DNA from: Planosporangium mesophilum
GTDB lineage: Bacteria; Actinomycetota; Actinomycetes; Mycobacteriales; Micromonosporaceae
Length of the DNA stretch: 64,000 bases
NCBI RefSeq assembly: GCF_016863255.1
Contig: NZ_BOON01000005.1
Coordinates: forward strand, 124,001-188,000
Reading direction: 5' to 3'
The notes below the pieces were generated by a model. It had not been told where the DNA came from. It saw nothing but the letters and a program-made list of their open reading frames with translations, and searched no databases. The position numbers and the translations under genes are program-made. This document shows positions 29,459-37,230 of this stretch, in pieces; the stretch's first letter is position 1, and each line of letters begins with the position of its first letter.

Positions 29459-29989
29459 ATGAGCGTCGAGATCCGGCCGATCAGCCGGGCGGACGTGGCT
29501 GCTGTGGTGTCGATGGTGCATGAGCTCGCCGAGTACGAGCGCGCCCCCCGGGAGTGCCACCTGACCGAGGCACAGCTCGAAGCCGCCCTCTTCGCCGACC
29601 GCCCGGCCCTGTTCGGGCACGTCGCCCTGATCGACGGTGAGCCGGTCGGCATGGCGCTGTGGTTCCTGAACTTCTCCACCTGGCGGGGCGTGCACGGGGT
29701 GTACCTCGAGGACCTGTACGTGCGCCCCACCGCCCGCGGCACCGGTATCGGTCGGGCGCTGCTCGCCACCCTCGCGGCCGTCTGCGCCGAGCGCGGGTAC
29801 GAGCGCCTCGACTGGTGGGTGCTGCACTGGAACCCGGCGCGCGAGTTCTACCACTCCATCGAGGCCGTACCGATGGACGAGTGGGTGCCCTACCGGTTGA
29901 CCGGACCGGCCCTGCGATCGCTGGCCGAGCAGGCACCCACGGCGAAGTCCGAGGACCTACAGTCGTCGATGCGGGGTGATGCAGGGTGA
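29459..29989 (+). CDS. GNAT N-acetyltransferase, diamine-acetyltransferase-like
   Basis: A 176-residue GNAT enzyme. The acetyl-CoA pyrophosphate loop is RPTARGTGIGRALLATL. Preceding it is LEDLYV, and following it LDWWVLHWNPAREFY. These resemble the SSAT-like subgroup that acetylates polyamines or thialysine. The ATG follows GGGAGGTGG. Its last codons overlap the RsbW-like gene by 4 bases (GTGA). Confidence 0.85.
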   Translation: MSVEIRPISRADVAAVVSMVHELAEYERAPRECHLTEAQLEAALFADRPALFGHVALIDGEPVGMALWFLNFSTWRGVHGVYLEDLYVRPTARGTGIGRALLATLAAVCAERGYERLDWWVLHWNPAREFYHSIEAVPMDEWVPYRLTGPALRSLAEQAPTAKSEDLQSSMRGDAG

Positions 29990-30411
29990 CTCAGGTCGTA
30001 CCGGAGCGGTCCACACCGGATCAGGCTGCCGACGTCGTACTGCTCGCGGTGCCGGCCTCCGGCGCCTGGCTGGGCGTCCTGCGTACCGCCACGGCGAGCC
30101 TCGCCTCGCGCCTGTCGTTCACCCTGGACGAGATCGAGGACCTGCGCATCGCCGTCGACGAGGCGTGCGCGATCCTGCTCGCGCTGGCCTCCCTCGACGC
30201 CGCCCTGTCCTGCCGGTTCACGGTGACCCAGGACGCCCTCACCGTCGACGCGACGGTGCCCATCGACAACCCGTCGTCGGTACGCCTGCCGACCGGCGAG
30301 TCGTTCGCCTGGCAGGTGCTCAGCGCCCTCGCCGACGACGTGGCGGCCAAGGTCGAGAACGACCTGGTCTGCATCCGGCTGACCAAGCGCCGCCCCAGCC
30401 AGCCCGACTGA
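29986..30411 (+). CDS. Anti-sigma regulatory factor, RsbW/SpoIIAB-like (GHKL)
   Basis: A 141-residue serine-kinase-type anti-sigma factor. The ATPase N box is weakly seen in EDLRIAVDEACAILLALAS. The C-terminal part (FAWQVLSALADDVAAKVEND) resembles actinobacterial RsbW proteins that normally stand directly before a SigF/SigB-type gene. No sigma-factor gene follows here: a hairpin and a convergent membrane-protein gene do. The start is a GTG overlapping the GNAT stop, so the two genes are coupled. Confidence 0.8.
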   Translation: MTQVVPERSTPDQAADVVLLAVPASGAWLGVLRTATASLASRLSFTLDEIEDLRIAVDEACAILLALASLDAALSCRFTVTQDALTVDATVPIDNPSSVRLPTGESFAWQVLSALADDVAAKVENDLVCIRLTKRRPSQPD

Positions 30412-30446
30412 GGCGCTCCCCCGTCCGGCTGAGCGGGTCGCCACCG

Positions 30447-30465
30447 GCCGGGCGGGCCGCCCGGC
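30447..30465. terminator. Hairpin between convergent genes
   Basis: GCCGGGCGG and CCGCCCGGC are separated by one base, giving a practical stem of 8 bp with a 3-base loop. It lies between the RsbW-like gene and the convergent membrane-protein gene. Confidence 0.5.
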
Positions 30466-30469
30466 AAGG

Positions 30470-30880
30470 TCACTGCACCCCGAGCGCCTCACGGGTGGCT
30501 GGGGCGATCAGCAGGCCCGCACCGAGCAGGCCCAGCGCGAACACCGGTACGCCGAGCCAGGCCAGCCCACCGGAGACCATGTACCAGCCGATGGGCAGCA
30601 ACATCAGCTCCATCACGACCGCCGGTCCCCGCGCCCAGGCCCGGCGGCGGGCGAGCGCGAGCGCGAGCACGCCGAGCAGGACGGCGATCAGGGCGGCGAA
30701 GCCGGTGACGATCATCGCGTCCCGCAGGCTGGCCGCCCGGGCGGTGAAATCCTTGTAGACGAGGAACGCCACGATCAGGGCGACCACCGTGGCCTGGACG
30801 GTGAGCAGGCCGACCGCAGCGCGGAGCGTAGCCGCCGCCGATCCGCCGGATGGGCGCTGAGATCCCGTCACGCCGGTCAC
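30470..30880 (-). CDS. Four-helix membrane protein of unknown function
   Basis: A 136-residue protein with four predicted helices (AAVGLLTVQATVVALIVAFL; MIVTGFAALIAVLLGVLALAL; AVVMELMLLPIGWYMVSGG; WLGVPVFALGLLGAGLLIAP). The N-terminus is basic and Gly/Ser-rich. Similar small integral membrane proteins are widespread in actinobacteria, without a known role. The GTG start at 30880 is 53 bases from the divergent lipid-kinase start. Confidence 0.7.
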   Translation of the reverse strand: MTGVTGSQRPSGGSAAATLRAAVGLLTVQATVVALIVAFLVYKDFTARAASLRDAMIVTGFAALIAVLLGVLALALARRRAWARGPAVVMELMLLPIGWYMVSGGLAWLGVPVFALGLLGAGLLIAPATREALGVQ

Positions 30881-30933
30881 TGTACCGCCGAAGAACAGGC
30901 TTGCCCGGGCAGCCTCCGGGTACAGTGCCCGCC

Positions 30934-31860
30934 ATGCGTGCGCTTCTCGTGGTCAACCCCAAGGCGACTACCACGAGCGAGCGCAGCCGCGACGTTCTGG
31001 TCCGCGCGCTGCGCAGCGAGGTGGATCTGACCGTGGCCTACACCCGACGGCGGGGTCATGCGGCCGACCTGGCGCGGGACGCCGCCGCGGAGGGTATGCA
31101 CCTGGTCGTCACGCTCGGTGGTGACGGCACCGTGAACGAGGCCGTCAACGGATTGATGGCGGCCGGCGACAAGGCCGACAACCGGCCCGCCCTCGCCGTT
31201 GTCCCCGGCGGTTCGACCAACGTGTTCGCGCGCGCCGTCGGCATGCCCAGGGACTGGGCCGACGGGGCCAGCGTGATCCTGGAGGCGCTCCGCGAGGAGC
31301 GCTCTCGCATGATCAACCTGGGCCGCGCCGACGACCGGTACTTCACGTTCTGCGCCGGGCTCGGGCTCGATGCCGAGGTGGTCCGGCGGGTCGAGCGGGC
31401 GCGACTGCGGGGCCGCACCTCGACGCCGTGGCTGTACCTTCGCTCCACGCTGACCCAGTACTTCCTGGAGACCGAGCGCCGACACCCGCCGGTGACCCTG
31501 GAACGCCCCGGCGAGCGGCCGTTGGTCGGGCTGGCGACGGTCATCGTCCAGAACGCGGCACCGTGGACCTATCTCGGTGACCGTCCGGTGAACCCGTGTC
31601 CGGACGCGTCCTTCGACACGGGGCTCGACGTGATGGCATTGCGTGAGCTACATGTGCCGAGCACCACGCGCACGGTGAAGCAGATCTTGTCCCGCGAGCC
31701 GCAGCCACACGGAAAGCGTGTTCTCAATCTCCATGATCTTGAAACTTTCACGCTGCGCGCCGACCGTCCGATGGCCTTTCAGCTCGACGGCGACTACCTC
31801 GGCGAGCGGGACAAAATCGAACTCCATTCCGTCGCAGATGCGTTACGAATCGTGTGCTGA
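30934..31860 (+). CDS. Diacylglycerol kinase-family lipid kinase
   Basis: A 308-residue lipid kinase (DagK/YegS/sphingosine-kinase fold). The nucleotide-binding start is MRALLVVNPKATTTS. The catalytic glycine loop is VTLGGDGTVNEAVNGL, with VVPGGSTNVFARAVG following. The C-terminal domain ends in AFQLDGDYLGERDKIEL, with the metal-site Asp. It would phosphorylate diacylglycerol or a related lipid at the membrane. A TACAGT hexamer lies 7 bases before the ATG with no Shine-Dalgarno, so the message is probably leaderless. Confidence 0.88.
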   Translation: MRALLVVNPKATTTSERSRDVLVRALRSEVDLTVAYTRRRGHAADLARDAAAEGMHLVVTLGGDGTVNEAVNGLMAAGDKADNRPALAVVPGGSTNVFARAVGMPRDWADGASVILEALREERSRMINLGRADDRYFTFCAGLGLDAEVVRRVERARLRGRTSTPWLYLRSTLTQYFLETERRHPPVTLERPGERPLVGLATVIVQNAAPWTYLGDRPVNPCPDASFDTGLDVMALRELHVPSTTRTVKQILSREPQPHGKRVLNLHDLETFTLRADRPMAFQLDGDYLGERDKIELHSVADALRIVC

Positions 31861-31907
31861 ACCGTTGTCCTTTGTTGGACAGCACACAAAAGCGAGGCTC
31901 AACGGTT
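31860..31907 (+). terminator. Inverted repeat after the lipid kinase
   Basis: AACCGTTG (31860-31867) pairs with CAACGGTT (31900-31907), and an inner GTCC/GGAC pair lies close by. It starts at the stop codon and may end or stabilise the transcript. Confidence 0.4.
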
Positions 31908-31991
31908 GCGACACTCGTGAAACGGTGGCAACCAGTGACCACGAGTACTACTTTTGTAACCGACAGTCGTAAGCACGGGGCCCGGGCGGAC

Positions 31992-32046
31992 CTGAAAAAC
32001 CGGACATACACAGCGTGACCTCACTCACGCGCTCCGAGTTTTTCAG
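31992..32046 (+). promoter_or_regulatory. Structured element in the whiB1 upstream region
   Basis: Outer arms CTGAAAAAC+CGGA (31992-32004) pair with TCCG+GTTTTTCAG (32033-32046) with a one-base bulge. Inside is GCGTGA/TCACGC (32013-32018 and 32025-32030). The 363-base gap 31861-32223 is AT-richer than the genes around it and is probably all control region for whiB1. Confidence 0.5.
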
Positions 32047-32056
32047 AACCTGCCCC

Positions 32057-32087
32057 TTGACATCGCCATAGTTCGTGAAAGTATTCA
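32057..32087 (+). promoter_or_regulatory. Candidate whiB1 promoter
   Basis: A consensus TTGACA at 32057-32062 is followed by TATTCA at 32082-32087 (spacing 19) or an overlapping AGTATT (spacing 17). A leader of about 130 bases would precede the ATG at 32224. Confidence 0.45.
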
Positions 32088-32223
32088 CAAGCGAAGCGAG
32101 TTGCCTGCTCACGCGCTGCCGCCCAGCCGGGGTTCATCCACACGGACGGTTTCGCGAGACGCATATAGGAAACATTTAACGCACTCACTGCCACTGATCC
32201 GCAAACCAAGGAGTGTTGCCGCC

Positions 32224-32481
32224 ATGTCGGACTGGCGCCACCGTGCTGCCTGCCGCGATGAGGACCCGGAACTGTTCTTCCCGATCGGGACGTCTGGTCC
32301 GGCCCTGCTGCAAGTCGAGCAGGCTAAGGCGGTCTGTCGGCGCTGCGCCGTGACCGACGAGTGCCTCCAGTGGGCACTCGACTCGGGTCAGGACGCCGGC
32401 GTCTGGGGCGGAATGAGCGAAGAAGAGCGGCGCGCTCTCAAGCGGCGCGGCGGCTTGCGGGTTCGCGCTCACTCTGCCTGA
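32224..32481 (+). CDS. whiB1: WhiB-family iron-sulfur transcription factor, WhiB1-like
   Basis: An 85-residue WhiB protein. Four cysteines bind a 4Fe-4S cluster: Cys10, Cys38, Cys41 and Cys47 (CRRCAVTDEC). The turn GVWGGMSEEER and the basic tail RRALKRRGGLRVRAHSA for DNA binding follow. Length and cysteine spacing match mycobacterial WhiB1, which binds the housekeeping sigma factor and responds to nitric oxide. AAGGAG at 32208 precedes the ATG at 32224. In M. tuberculosis whiB1 adjoins pdtaS. Here seven kilobases of other genes lie between them. Confidence 0.92.
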   Translation: MSDWRHRAACRDEDPELFFPIGTSGPALLQVEQAKAVCRRCAVTDECLQWALDSGQDAGVWGGMSEEERRALKRRGGLRVRAHSA

Positions 32482-32491
32482 TCTGGACCGT

Positions 32492-32528
32492 GTGACGCCC
32501 CGGGGAGCGCTGCTCCCCGGGGCGTCAC
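32492..32528. terminator. Strong bidirectional terminator
   Basis: A 17-bp perfect stem (GTGACGCCCCGGGGAGC at 32492-32508, complement at 32512-32528) has a 3-base loop. It lies between convergent whiB1 and the zinc-ribbon gene. Confidence 0.85.
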
Positions 32529-32567
32529 TGTCGGTCGACAACTCCATGTCTTCGGTGACCCTCACGC

Positions 32568-32888
32568 TCAGTCGAACAACTCTTCCAGGAAGCCACGGCG
32601 CTTCTTGTGCGGGTGATGACCGTGACCGGGGTGCTGGCCGTACATCGGGTACTCGTCGGAGTCGAAGTCACGATGACGCCGATCCTGGTGCGGTTGCTGG
32701 TACGGCTGGTACGGCTGCGACTGGTGGGGCTGCCCGCCGCCGTGCCATGTCTTCTCCGCGTCGACCAGTCGCTCCAACTCACCCCGGTCGAGGAAGATCC
32801 CCCGACACTCGGCGCACTGGTCGACCGTCACGCCGCTGCGCTCGTACTGGCGCATCTGTCCCATGCATTTGGGGCATGTCATCTGCAT
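32568..32888 (-). CDS. TFIIB-type zinc-ribbon protein
   Basis: A 106-residue protein. The zinc ribbon (zf-TFIIB, PF13453) occupies residues 1-45 with CPKCMGQM and DQCAECRGIFLDRGELERL, the usual CxxC pairs. The C-terminal half is a low-complexity tail rich in Gln, His, Pro and Tyr, then a basic KKRRGFLEELFD end. Members are common and their role is unknown. The histidine-rich tail (GHGHHPHKK) could bind metal. Confidence 0.8.
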   Translation of the reverse strand: MQMTCPKCMGQMRQYERSGVTVDQCAECRGIFLDRGELERLVDAEKTWHGGGQPHQSQPYQPYQQPHQDRRHRDFDSDEYPMYGQHPGHGHHPHKKRRGFLEELFD

Positions 32889-32939
32889 CTCGTCACGGTA
32901 CCCGCACCCGTCTATATCCGATCTTGTAGTAGCTCGCGG

Positions 32940-35042
32940 CTACACGAACTTCGACTTCTCCCGCACCGGGTCGCCCAACTGTCGGCGGAGCCGCGGCCTG
33001 GAGGCCACCTCCACCCGGCCACGTCCGAAGGCATCGATGTGCCCCCACCGCCCGGGAATGTCCAGTAGCTCGATGCGCCCGATCCCGACCGGCAGGGCCG
33101 GGTCGACCACCAGGTGGTCGCCTAGCGGTTCCAGGCCGAGCATCGTGCGCAGCAGCAACAGCGGCGTACCGGTGGACCACGCCTGCGGCGAACAGGCGGT
33201 GGGGTACTGGACGGGGTACCTGGTCAGCGCCCGGTCGTAACCGGCGAACGCCTCCGGCAGCCGCCCCTCGAAGAACTCCGCCGCGTCCAGCATGCCGGCC
33301 GCCAGGCGCGCGGCCTCCTCCTTGTACCCGTACCGGCGCAGGCCCCAGGCGATGAAGGAGTTGTCGAACGGCCAGACCGTACCGACGTGGTAGCCGACCG
33401 GGTTGAAGCGGGCCTCCCCCTGCGCCAGCGTCCGCACGCCCCAGCCGGAGAACAGCGCCCGGCCGAGCAGGTGCCCCACCACGGCGCCGGCCTTGTCGTC
33501 GTCGACGATCCCGCTCCACAGCAGGTGGCCGTTGTTGGACGCGAGCGCGTCGACCTGGCTGCCGTCCGCGTCGAGGGCCAGCGCGTAGTGCTGGCGATCG
33601 GAGATCCAGTAGTCCTGGTTGAAGCGCCGCTTGCACGCGTCGGCGTCGGCGTCCAGCCGGTCCGCGTACTCCGGGTCGTTCCAGATCTCGCGGGCCAGCC
33701 GCGCGCCGCGCTTCTTCGCGTCGTACGCGTACCCCTGCAGCTCGCACGTTGCCCGGGGAAAGCCGGGAAGTCGGCCGTCGTGGTACGAGATGGAGTCCCA
33801 CGAGTCCTTCCAGCACTGGTTCTCCAGGCCCGTCTCCGGCTCGCGCGGCTGGTACGCGATGTAGCCGTTGCCCATCAGGTCGGCGTACTCGTCGATCCAG
33901 CCGAGCGCGGCGCGCGCCTCCAACTCGAACTGGCGCACCAGGTCCGCGTCGCCGGTCCACCGCTCGTACTCGTCCAGCAGCACCACGTACAGCGGCGTCG
34001 CGTCGGCGGTGCCGTAGTACGGCGACTGCGGCCGCTCCTCGAAGGCGGTCAGCTCGCCGTAGCGCATCTCGTGCAGGATCCGCCCGGGATCCTCGTCGCG
34101 GAAGTCGTCGACGCACCTGCCCTGCCAGTCGCCGAGCACCCGCAGCGTGGTCGCCGCGAGCTCCGGCGCGAACGGCAGGGCCTGCAGGCTGGTCAGGATG
34201 CTGTCCCGGCCGAACATCGTCATGAACCACGGCAGGCCGGCGGCCGGGAGGCTGTTGCCGCCCGCCAGGACCGGCGAGAACCGCAGCGCGGCGAGGTCGA
34301 CCAGGCTGCGCCGGTACGTCGCCTGCAGGGACTCCCAGTCGCACTCCAGTCGCGGCGCCCGCCCGATCCACTTCTCCAGGTCGCCCCTCATCTTGGTCGG
34401 GGCGGTCGCGCCACGGCTCGGCTTGGGCATGAGTGACCGGCCCCCGACCCCGGGGCTCGCCGGGGTCACGTGCAGCTCGGTGGTCCACTTGCCGTGCGGC
34501 TGGAGCCGGACGTCGAAGCTCAGCCCGTGCTCGTCGACCTGGGCCGGCGCCGTCGTGGAGATCATGGTCTCGCGGCGGAAGGTCTCCCGTTCGTACCCGA
34601 GTAGCAGGCGACCGTCGTCGACGCGGGTGTAGTACTTGCCCTTCTTCGCCAGGTTGTCCTTGATCTCGAACAGGTCGGCGAAGTCCGCTGCCGCCTCGAC
34701 CCGGATCGCGAGGTCGACGGGCTGCTCCTGGTGGTTGAGGACGGTGAGCCGCTCGTGCAGTCCGTCGCAGACCGTGCGCTGGCGGATCACCGACTGCTTG
34801 GCGTCGACGTACACGCTGCTGGGCGCGGCGACGAGGAAAAACCGGGTCTCGTAGTACTCCAGGTCGTCGGTGGAGAGCATGGTGAGCCGCCTGCCGTCGA
34901 CCGTCAGCGCCCAGGTGGACAGGAAGCGGGTGTCGTACGAGAAAAGCCCGGTCGGCTCGGTGAACGACGCCTCGATGTCGCCCTGCGGGTCGCTGACCAC
35001 GAACGTGTTGCCGTCCAGGGTCTGTACCAGGCCGTCGGTCAT
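32940..35042 (-). CDS. Glycogen debranching-type amylo-alpha-1,6-glucosidase family protein
   Basis: A 700-residue cytoplasmic protein. The N-terminal glycogen-debranching domain (GDE_N_bis) begins DGNTFVVSDPQGDIEA. The (alpha/alpha)6 catalytic barrel follows, with FMTMFGRDSILTSLQALPF, YGTADATPLYVVLLDEY and GTVWPFDNSFIAWG. This matches trehalose/glycogen-metabolism GH63/GH133-like proteins of actinobacteria. The exact linkage attacked is uncertain. The ATG at 35042 overlaps the SCP2-protein stop by 4 bases, so the true start is not the longer in-frame one. Confidence 0.85.
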   Translation of the reverse strand: MTDGLVQTLDGNTFVVSDPQGDIEASFTEPTGLFSYDTRFLSTWALTVDGRRLTMLSTDDLEYYETRFFLVAAPSSVYVDAKQSVIRQRTVCDGLHERLTVLNHQEQPVDLAIRVEAAADFADLFEIKDNLAKKGKYYTRVDDGRLLLGYERETFRRETMISTTAPAQVDEHGLSFDVRLQPHGKWTTELHVTPASPGVGGRSLMPKPSRGATAPTKMRGDLEKWIGRAPRLECDWESLQATYRRSLVDLAALRFSPVLAGGNSLPAAGLPWFMTMFGRDSILTSLQALPFAPELAATTLRVLGDWQGRCVDDFRDEDPGRILHEMRYGELTAFEERPQSPYYGTADATPLYVVLLDEYERWTGDADLVRQFELEARAALGWIDEYADLMGNGYIAYQPREPETGLENQCWKDSWDSISYHDGRLPGFPRATCELQGYAYDAKKRGARLAREIWNDPEYADRLDADADACKRRFNQDYWISDRQHYALALDADGSQVDALASNNGHLLWSGIVDDDKAGAVVGHLLGRALFSGWGVRTLAQGEARFNPVGYHVGTVWPFDNSFIAWGLRRYGYKEEAARLAAGMLDAAEFFEGRLPEAFAGYDRALTRYPVQYPTACSPQAWSTGTPLLLLRTMLGLEPLGDHLVVDPALPVGIGRIELLDIPGRWGHIDAFGRGRVEVASRPRLRRQLGDPVREKSKFV

Positions 35043-35419
35043 GACCGCTCCCCCACGGCGTTCTGGGTGACGAACGGGCGTCGGCGGTGGGAGCAGGGCC
35101 CCGGAAGCAGCCGCTGCACCACGACCCACGTCTCCCGGTCGCCGTCGACGGACAGGGCGCCGCGCAGCATCGCCGCGATCGCGTTCACCTCACCGGTGAC
35201 GATGCCGTCGAACAGCGCCCGATCGGCGCAGATGCCGCAGCAGCTCTTGCCGCTGCCGCGGGTCACGTGGAGGTCGCCCTTGTCGATCTCCACGCGCCAG
35301 TGCGACGCGTGCCCGCCGTCGGTGATGTTGAAGCGCACCGTCGCGGTGATCCTCTCGAGCCGCGGTTCGTGCCCTCTTCGACCCAGCTCGTCGAAGAACT
35401 CCTCGGTCGGAGTCGCCAT
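35039..35419 (-). CDS. SCP2 sterol-binding domain protein
   Basis: A 126-residue protein with a sterol-carrier-protein-2 fold: ATVRFNITDGG, WRVEIDKGDLHVTRG, then DRALFDGIVTGEVNAIAAML and LSVDGDRE. A Cys pair and a further Cys lie in GKSCCGICADRA, which is unusual for SCP2 and could bind metal. It is coupled by a 4-base overlap to the glycosidase gene. What the pair does together is unknown. Confidence 0.8.
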   Translation of the reverse strand: MATPTEEFFDELGRRGHEPRLERITATVRFNITDGGHASHWRVEIDKGDLHVTRGSGKSCCGICADRALFDGIVTGEVNAIAAMLRGALSVDGDRETWVVVQRLLPGPCSHRRRPFVTQNAVGERS

Positions 35420-35621
35420 GGCCCCAGAGCCCCCTCACGTTCGCGACAGCAGCCCGGAGAGCGGCGTCGCCACATGCCAGCGCGGTATGCCCGGAAGGCG
35501 ACGCACAGACGATCTGGACGCGCCGACCGGACTGCAACAGCCTCGCCGGAACGGGCGGGCGGGGGCATCACCCATACCGGGTGAAAGGCGGGTCGGAGCG
35601 TGAAACCTCGGCCGGAGGGGG

Positions 35622-36362
35622 TCAGGCAGCGAGGGGTGCGGCCCGGCCGACGGCGTCGACCCGGTCGAGGACGAGCCGGGCCAGCTCGGGCATCGCGCCC
35701 AGCGGCTGCGCCGCGGCGACCGCACCGGCGGTACGGGCGGACTCCACCGCCGCGTCGTAGAGGCGCCCGGGGGCCAGGAAGTACGCGGCGAGCGCGACCG
35801 AGCGCGCCCCGCCCTGGCGCAGCGCGTACACCGCCTCACCGGGGGTGGGTGCGCTGGCGGAGGCGTAGGCGGGCAGGCACGGCAGGCCCAGGCGGCCGCC
35901 CAGGGCACGGGCGGCGAGGTCGACGGTGGACAGTGCGGCCCGGTCGCGGGTACCGGCGGCGGCCAGGACGACGGCGTCGAAGGGTACGCCCGTCTCTGCC
36001 AACCGCCGGCGCAGGCCGGCCAGCAGCGGCGCGGGTACGACACCGCCGACAGGGCCCACCACGTCGGTCAGCTCGACGGCCAGGTCCACGCCGTCGGTGC
36101 GGGCCTTGGCGAGGGCGGCCGGGATGTCCACCCGACCGTGGTACGCGGAGGTGAGCAGCAGCGGTACGACGGTGGCGGAGGTGAAGCCCGACCCGCGCAG
36201 CGAGGCGAGCACCTCCTCCGGCCGGGGCCCCTCGTGGTCGAGGAACGCGGCGCACACGGTCTCACCGGGTCGGGCCGCGGCGACCGCCCGGGCCAGGGCC
36301 CGGGTGGTCGCCGCCGCTCGCGGGTAGCTCGAACCGTGCGCGACCAGGACGACCGGACTCAC
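35622..36362 (-). CDS. Sirohydrochlorin chelatase-like protein (CbiX/SirB family)
   Basis: A 246-residue two-repeat chelatase that would insert iron into sirohydrochlorin to make siroheme for the sulfite reductase encoded upstream. The first metal-binding motif is VVLVAHGSSYPRA and the second is TSAYHGRVDIPAAL. The C-terminal repeat has VALAAYFLAPGRLYD. The GTG start overlaps the cysH stop by 4 bases (GTGA). It is the last gene of the sulfur operon. The downstream gap to the SCP2 gene (35420-35621) shows nothing clear. Confidence 0.87.
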   Translation of the reverse strand: MSPVVLVAHGSSYPRAAATTRALARAVAAARPGETVCAAFLDHEGPRPEEVLASLRGSGFTSATVVPLLLTSAYHGRVDIPAALAKARTDGVDLAVELTDVVGPVGGVVPAPLLAGLRRRLAETGVPFDAVVLAAAGTRDRAALSTVDLAARALGGRLGLPCLPAYASASAPTPGEAVYALRQGGARSVALAAYFLAPGRLYDAAVESARTAGAVAAAQPLGAMPELARLVLDRVDAVGRAAPLAA

Positions 36363-37069
36363 AGATGCAGCCCGCATTCGCTCTTGTCGAACATCGGCCA
36401 GCGACCGGCGCGGGGGTCGGTGCCGGGCGGGGTGCGCTTGGTGCACGGCCAGCAGCCGACCGAGGCGTACCCCTGACGCAGCAGCGTGTTGACCGGCACG
36501 TTGTACCGGGAGATGTACGCGTCCACGTCGGCCTGGGTCCACGCGGCCAGCGGCGAGACCTTGACCATGCCCCGGTTGGCGTCGAAGCCGACGACGGGGG
36601 TGTTGGCCCGCGTCGGGGACTCGTCGCGCCGCAGACCGGCCGCCCACGCGTCGTAGCCCTCCAGGCCCCGCTCCAGCGGCTCGACCTTGCGCAGGTCGCA
36701 GCACTCGTCGGGCCTGCGCGCGTACAGCCGGGGGCCGTACTTCTCGTCCTGCTCCGCGACGGTCAGCTGGGGCCGGATCGACCGGACGGTCACCGGCAGC
36801 GTCCGCTGCACGATGTCGCGTACCCGCAGGGTCTCGGCGAAGTGCAGGCCGGTGTCGAGGAACACGACGTCGACACCGGGCGCCACCCGGGACACCACGT
36901 GTGCCAGTACCGCGTCGGCGAACGAGCTGGTCACGCAGAACCGCTCGCCGAACGTCTCGACGGCCCAGGCGACGATCTCCTCGGCCGGCTTGCCCTCCAG
37001 CTCGTGACCGGCGACGGTGGCCAGTTCGCGCAGCTCTTCCTCGGTACGGGTGTTCATCGCGCTCGTCAC
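36359..37069 (-). CDS. cysH: Assimilatory adenylylsulfate (APS) reductase
   Basis: A 236-residue reductase that converts APS to sulfite. The 4Fe-4S cysteines are present as ECCDLRK (about 122-123) and VGCWPCTKRT (about 205-208). The catalytic cysteine is in the C-terminal ECGLHL. The cluster pairs indicate the APS type rather than the PAPS type of E. coli. The PP-loop is VTSSFADAVLAH, a degenerate SFxAEDxxL. The GTG at 37069 overlaps the stop of the small zinc-ribbon gene (GTGA) and was preferred to ATG 37057. Confidence 0.92.
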   Translation of the reverse strand: MTSAMNTRTEEELRELATVAGHELEGKPAEEIVAWAVETFGERFCVTSSFADAVLAHVVSRVAPGVDVVFLDTGLHFAETLRVRDIVQRTLPVTVRSIRPQLTVAEQDEKYGPRLYARRPDECCDLRKVEPLERGLEGYDAWAAGLRRDESPTRANTPVVGFDANRGMVKVSPLAAWTQADVDAYISRYNVPVNTLLRQGYASVGCWPCTKRTPPGTDPRAGRWPMFDKSECGLHL

Positions 37070-37230
37070 CGTGAAACCTCCAGTGCCTTGCCGATCAATC
37101 CAAGAAACTTCACCGAGAACACGCGGGCGCAGGAGTGGCACTCCCACGCGCCGTGGCCGCCCTCCGCAGAGGGGCGCAGGTCTTCCTCGCCGCAGTACGG
37201 GCAGTACAGGGGCGCCTGCCGCTCACTCAT
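37066..37230 (-). CDS. 54-residue zinc-ribbon protein in the sulfur operon
   Basis: A small protein with two CxxC knuckles, LYCPYCGEEDL and WECHSCARVF, and a short hydrophobic C-terminal part (SVKFLGLIGKALEVSR). It overlaps the sulfite reductase stop by 4 bases (ATGA) and the cysH start by 4 (GTGA). It is therefore translated as an integral member of the operon. Third-position GC equals that of its neighbours. I know of no assigned function. It could deliver electrons or iron-sulfur/siroheme components between its two partners. Confidence 0.8.
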   Translation of the reverse strand: MSERQAPLYCPYCGEEDLRPSAEGGHGAWECHSCARVFSVKFLGLIGKALEVSR

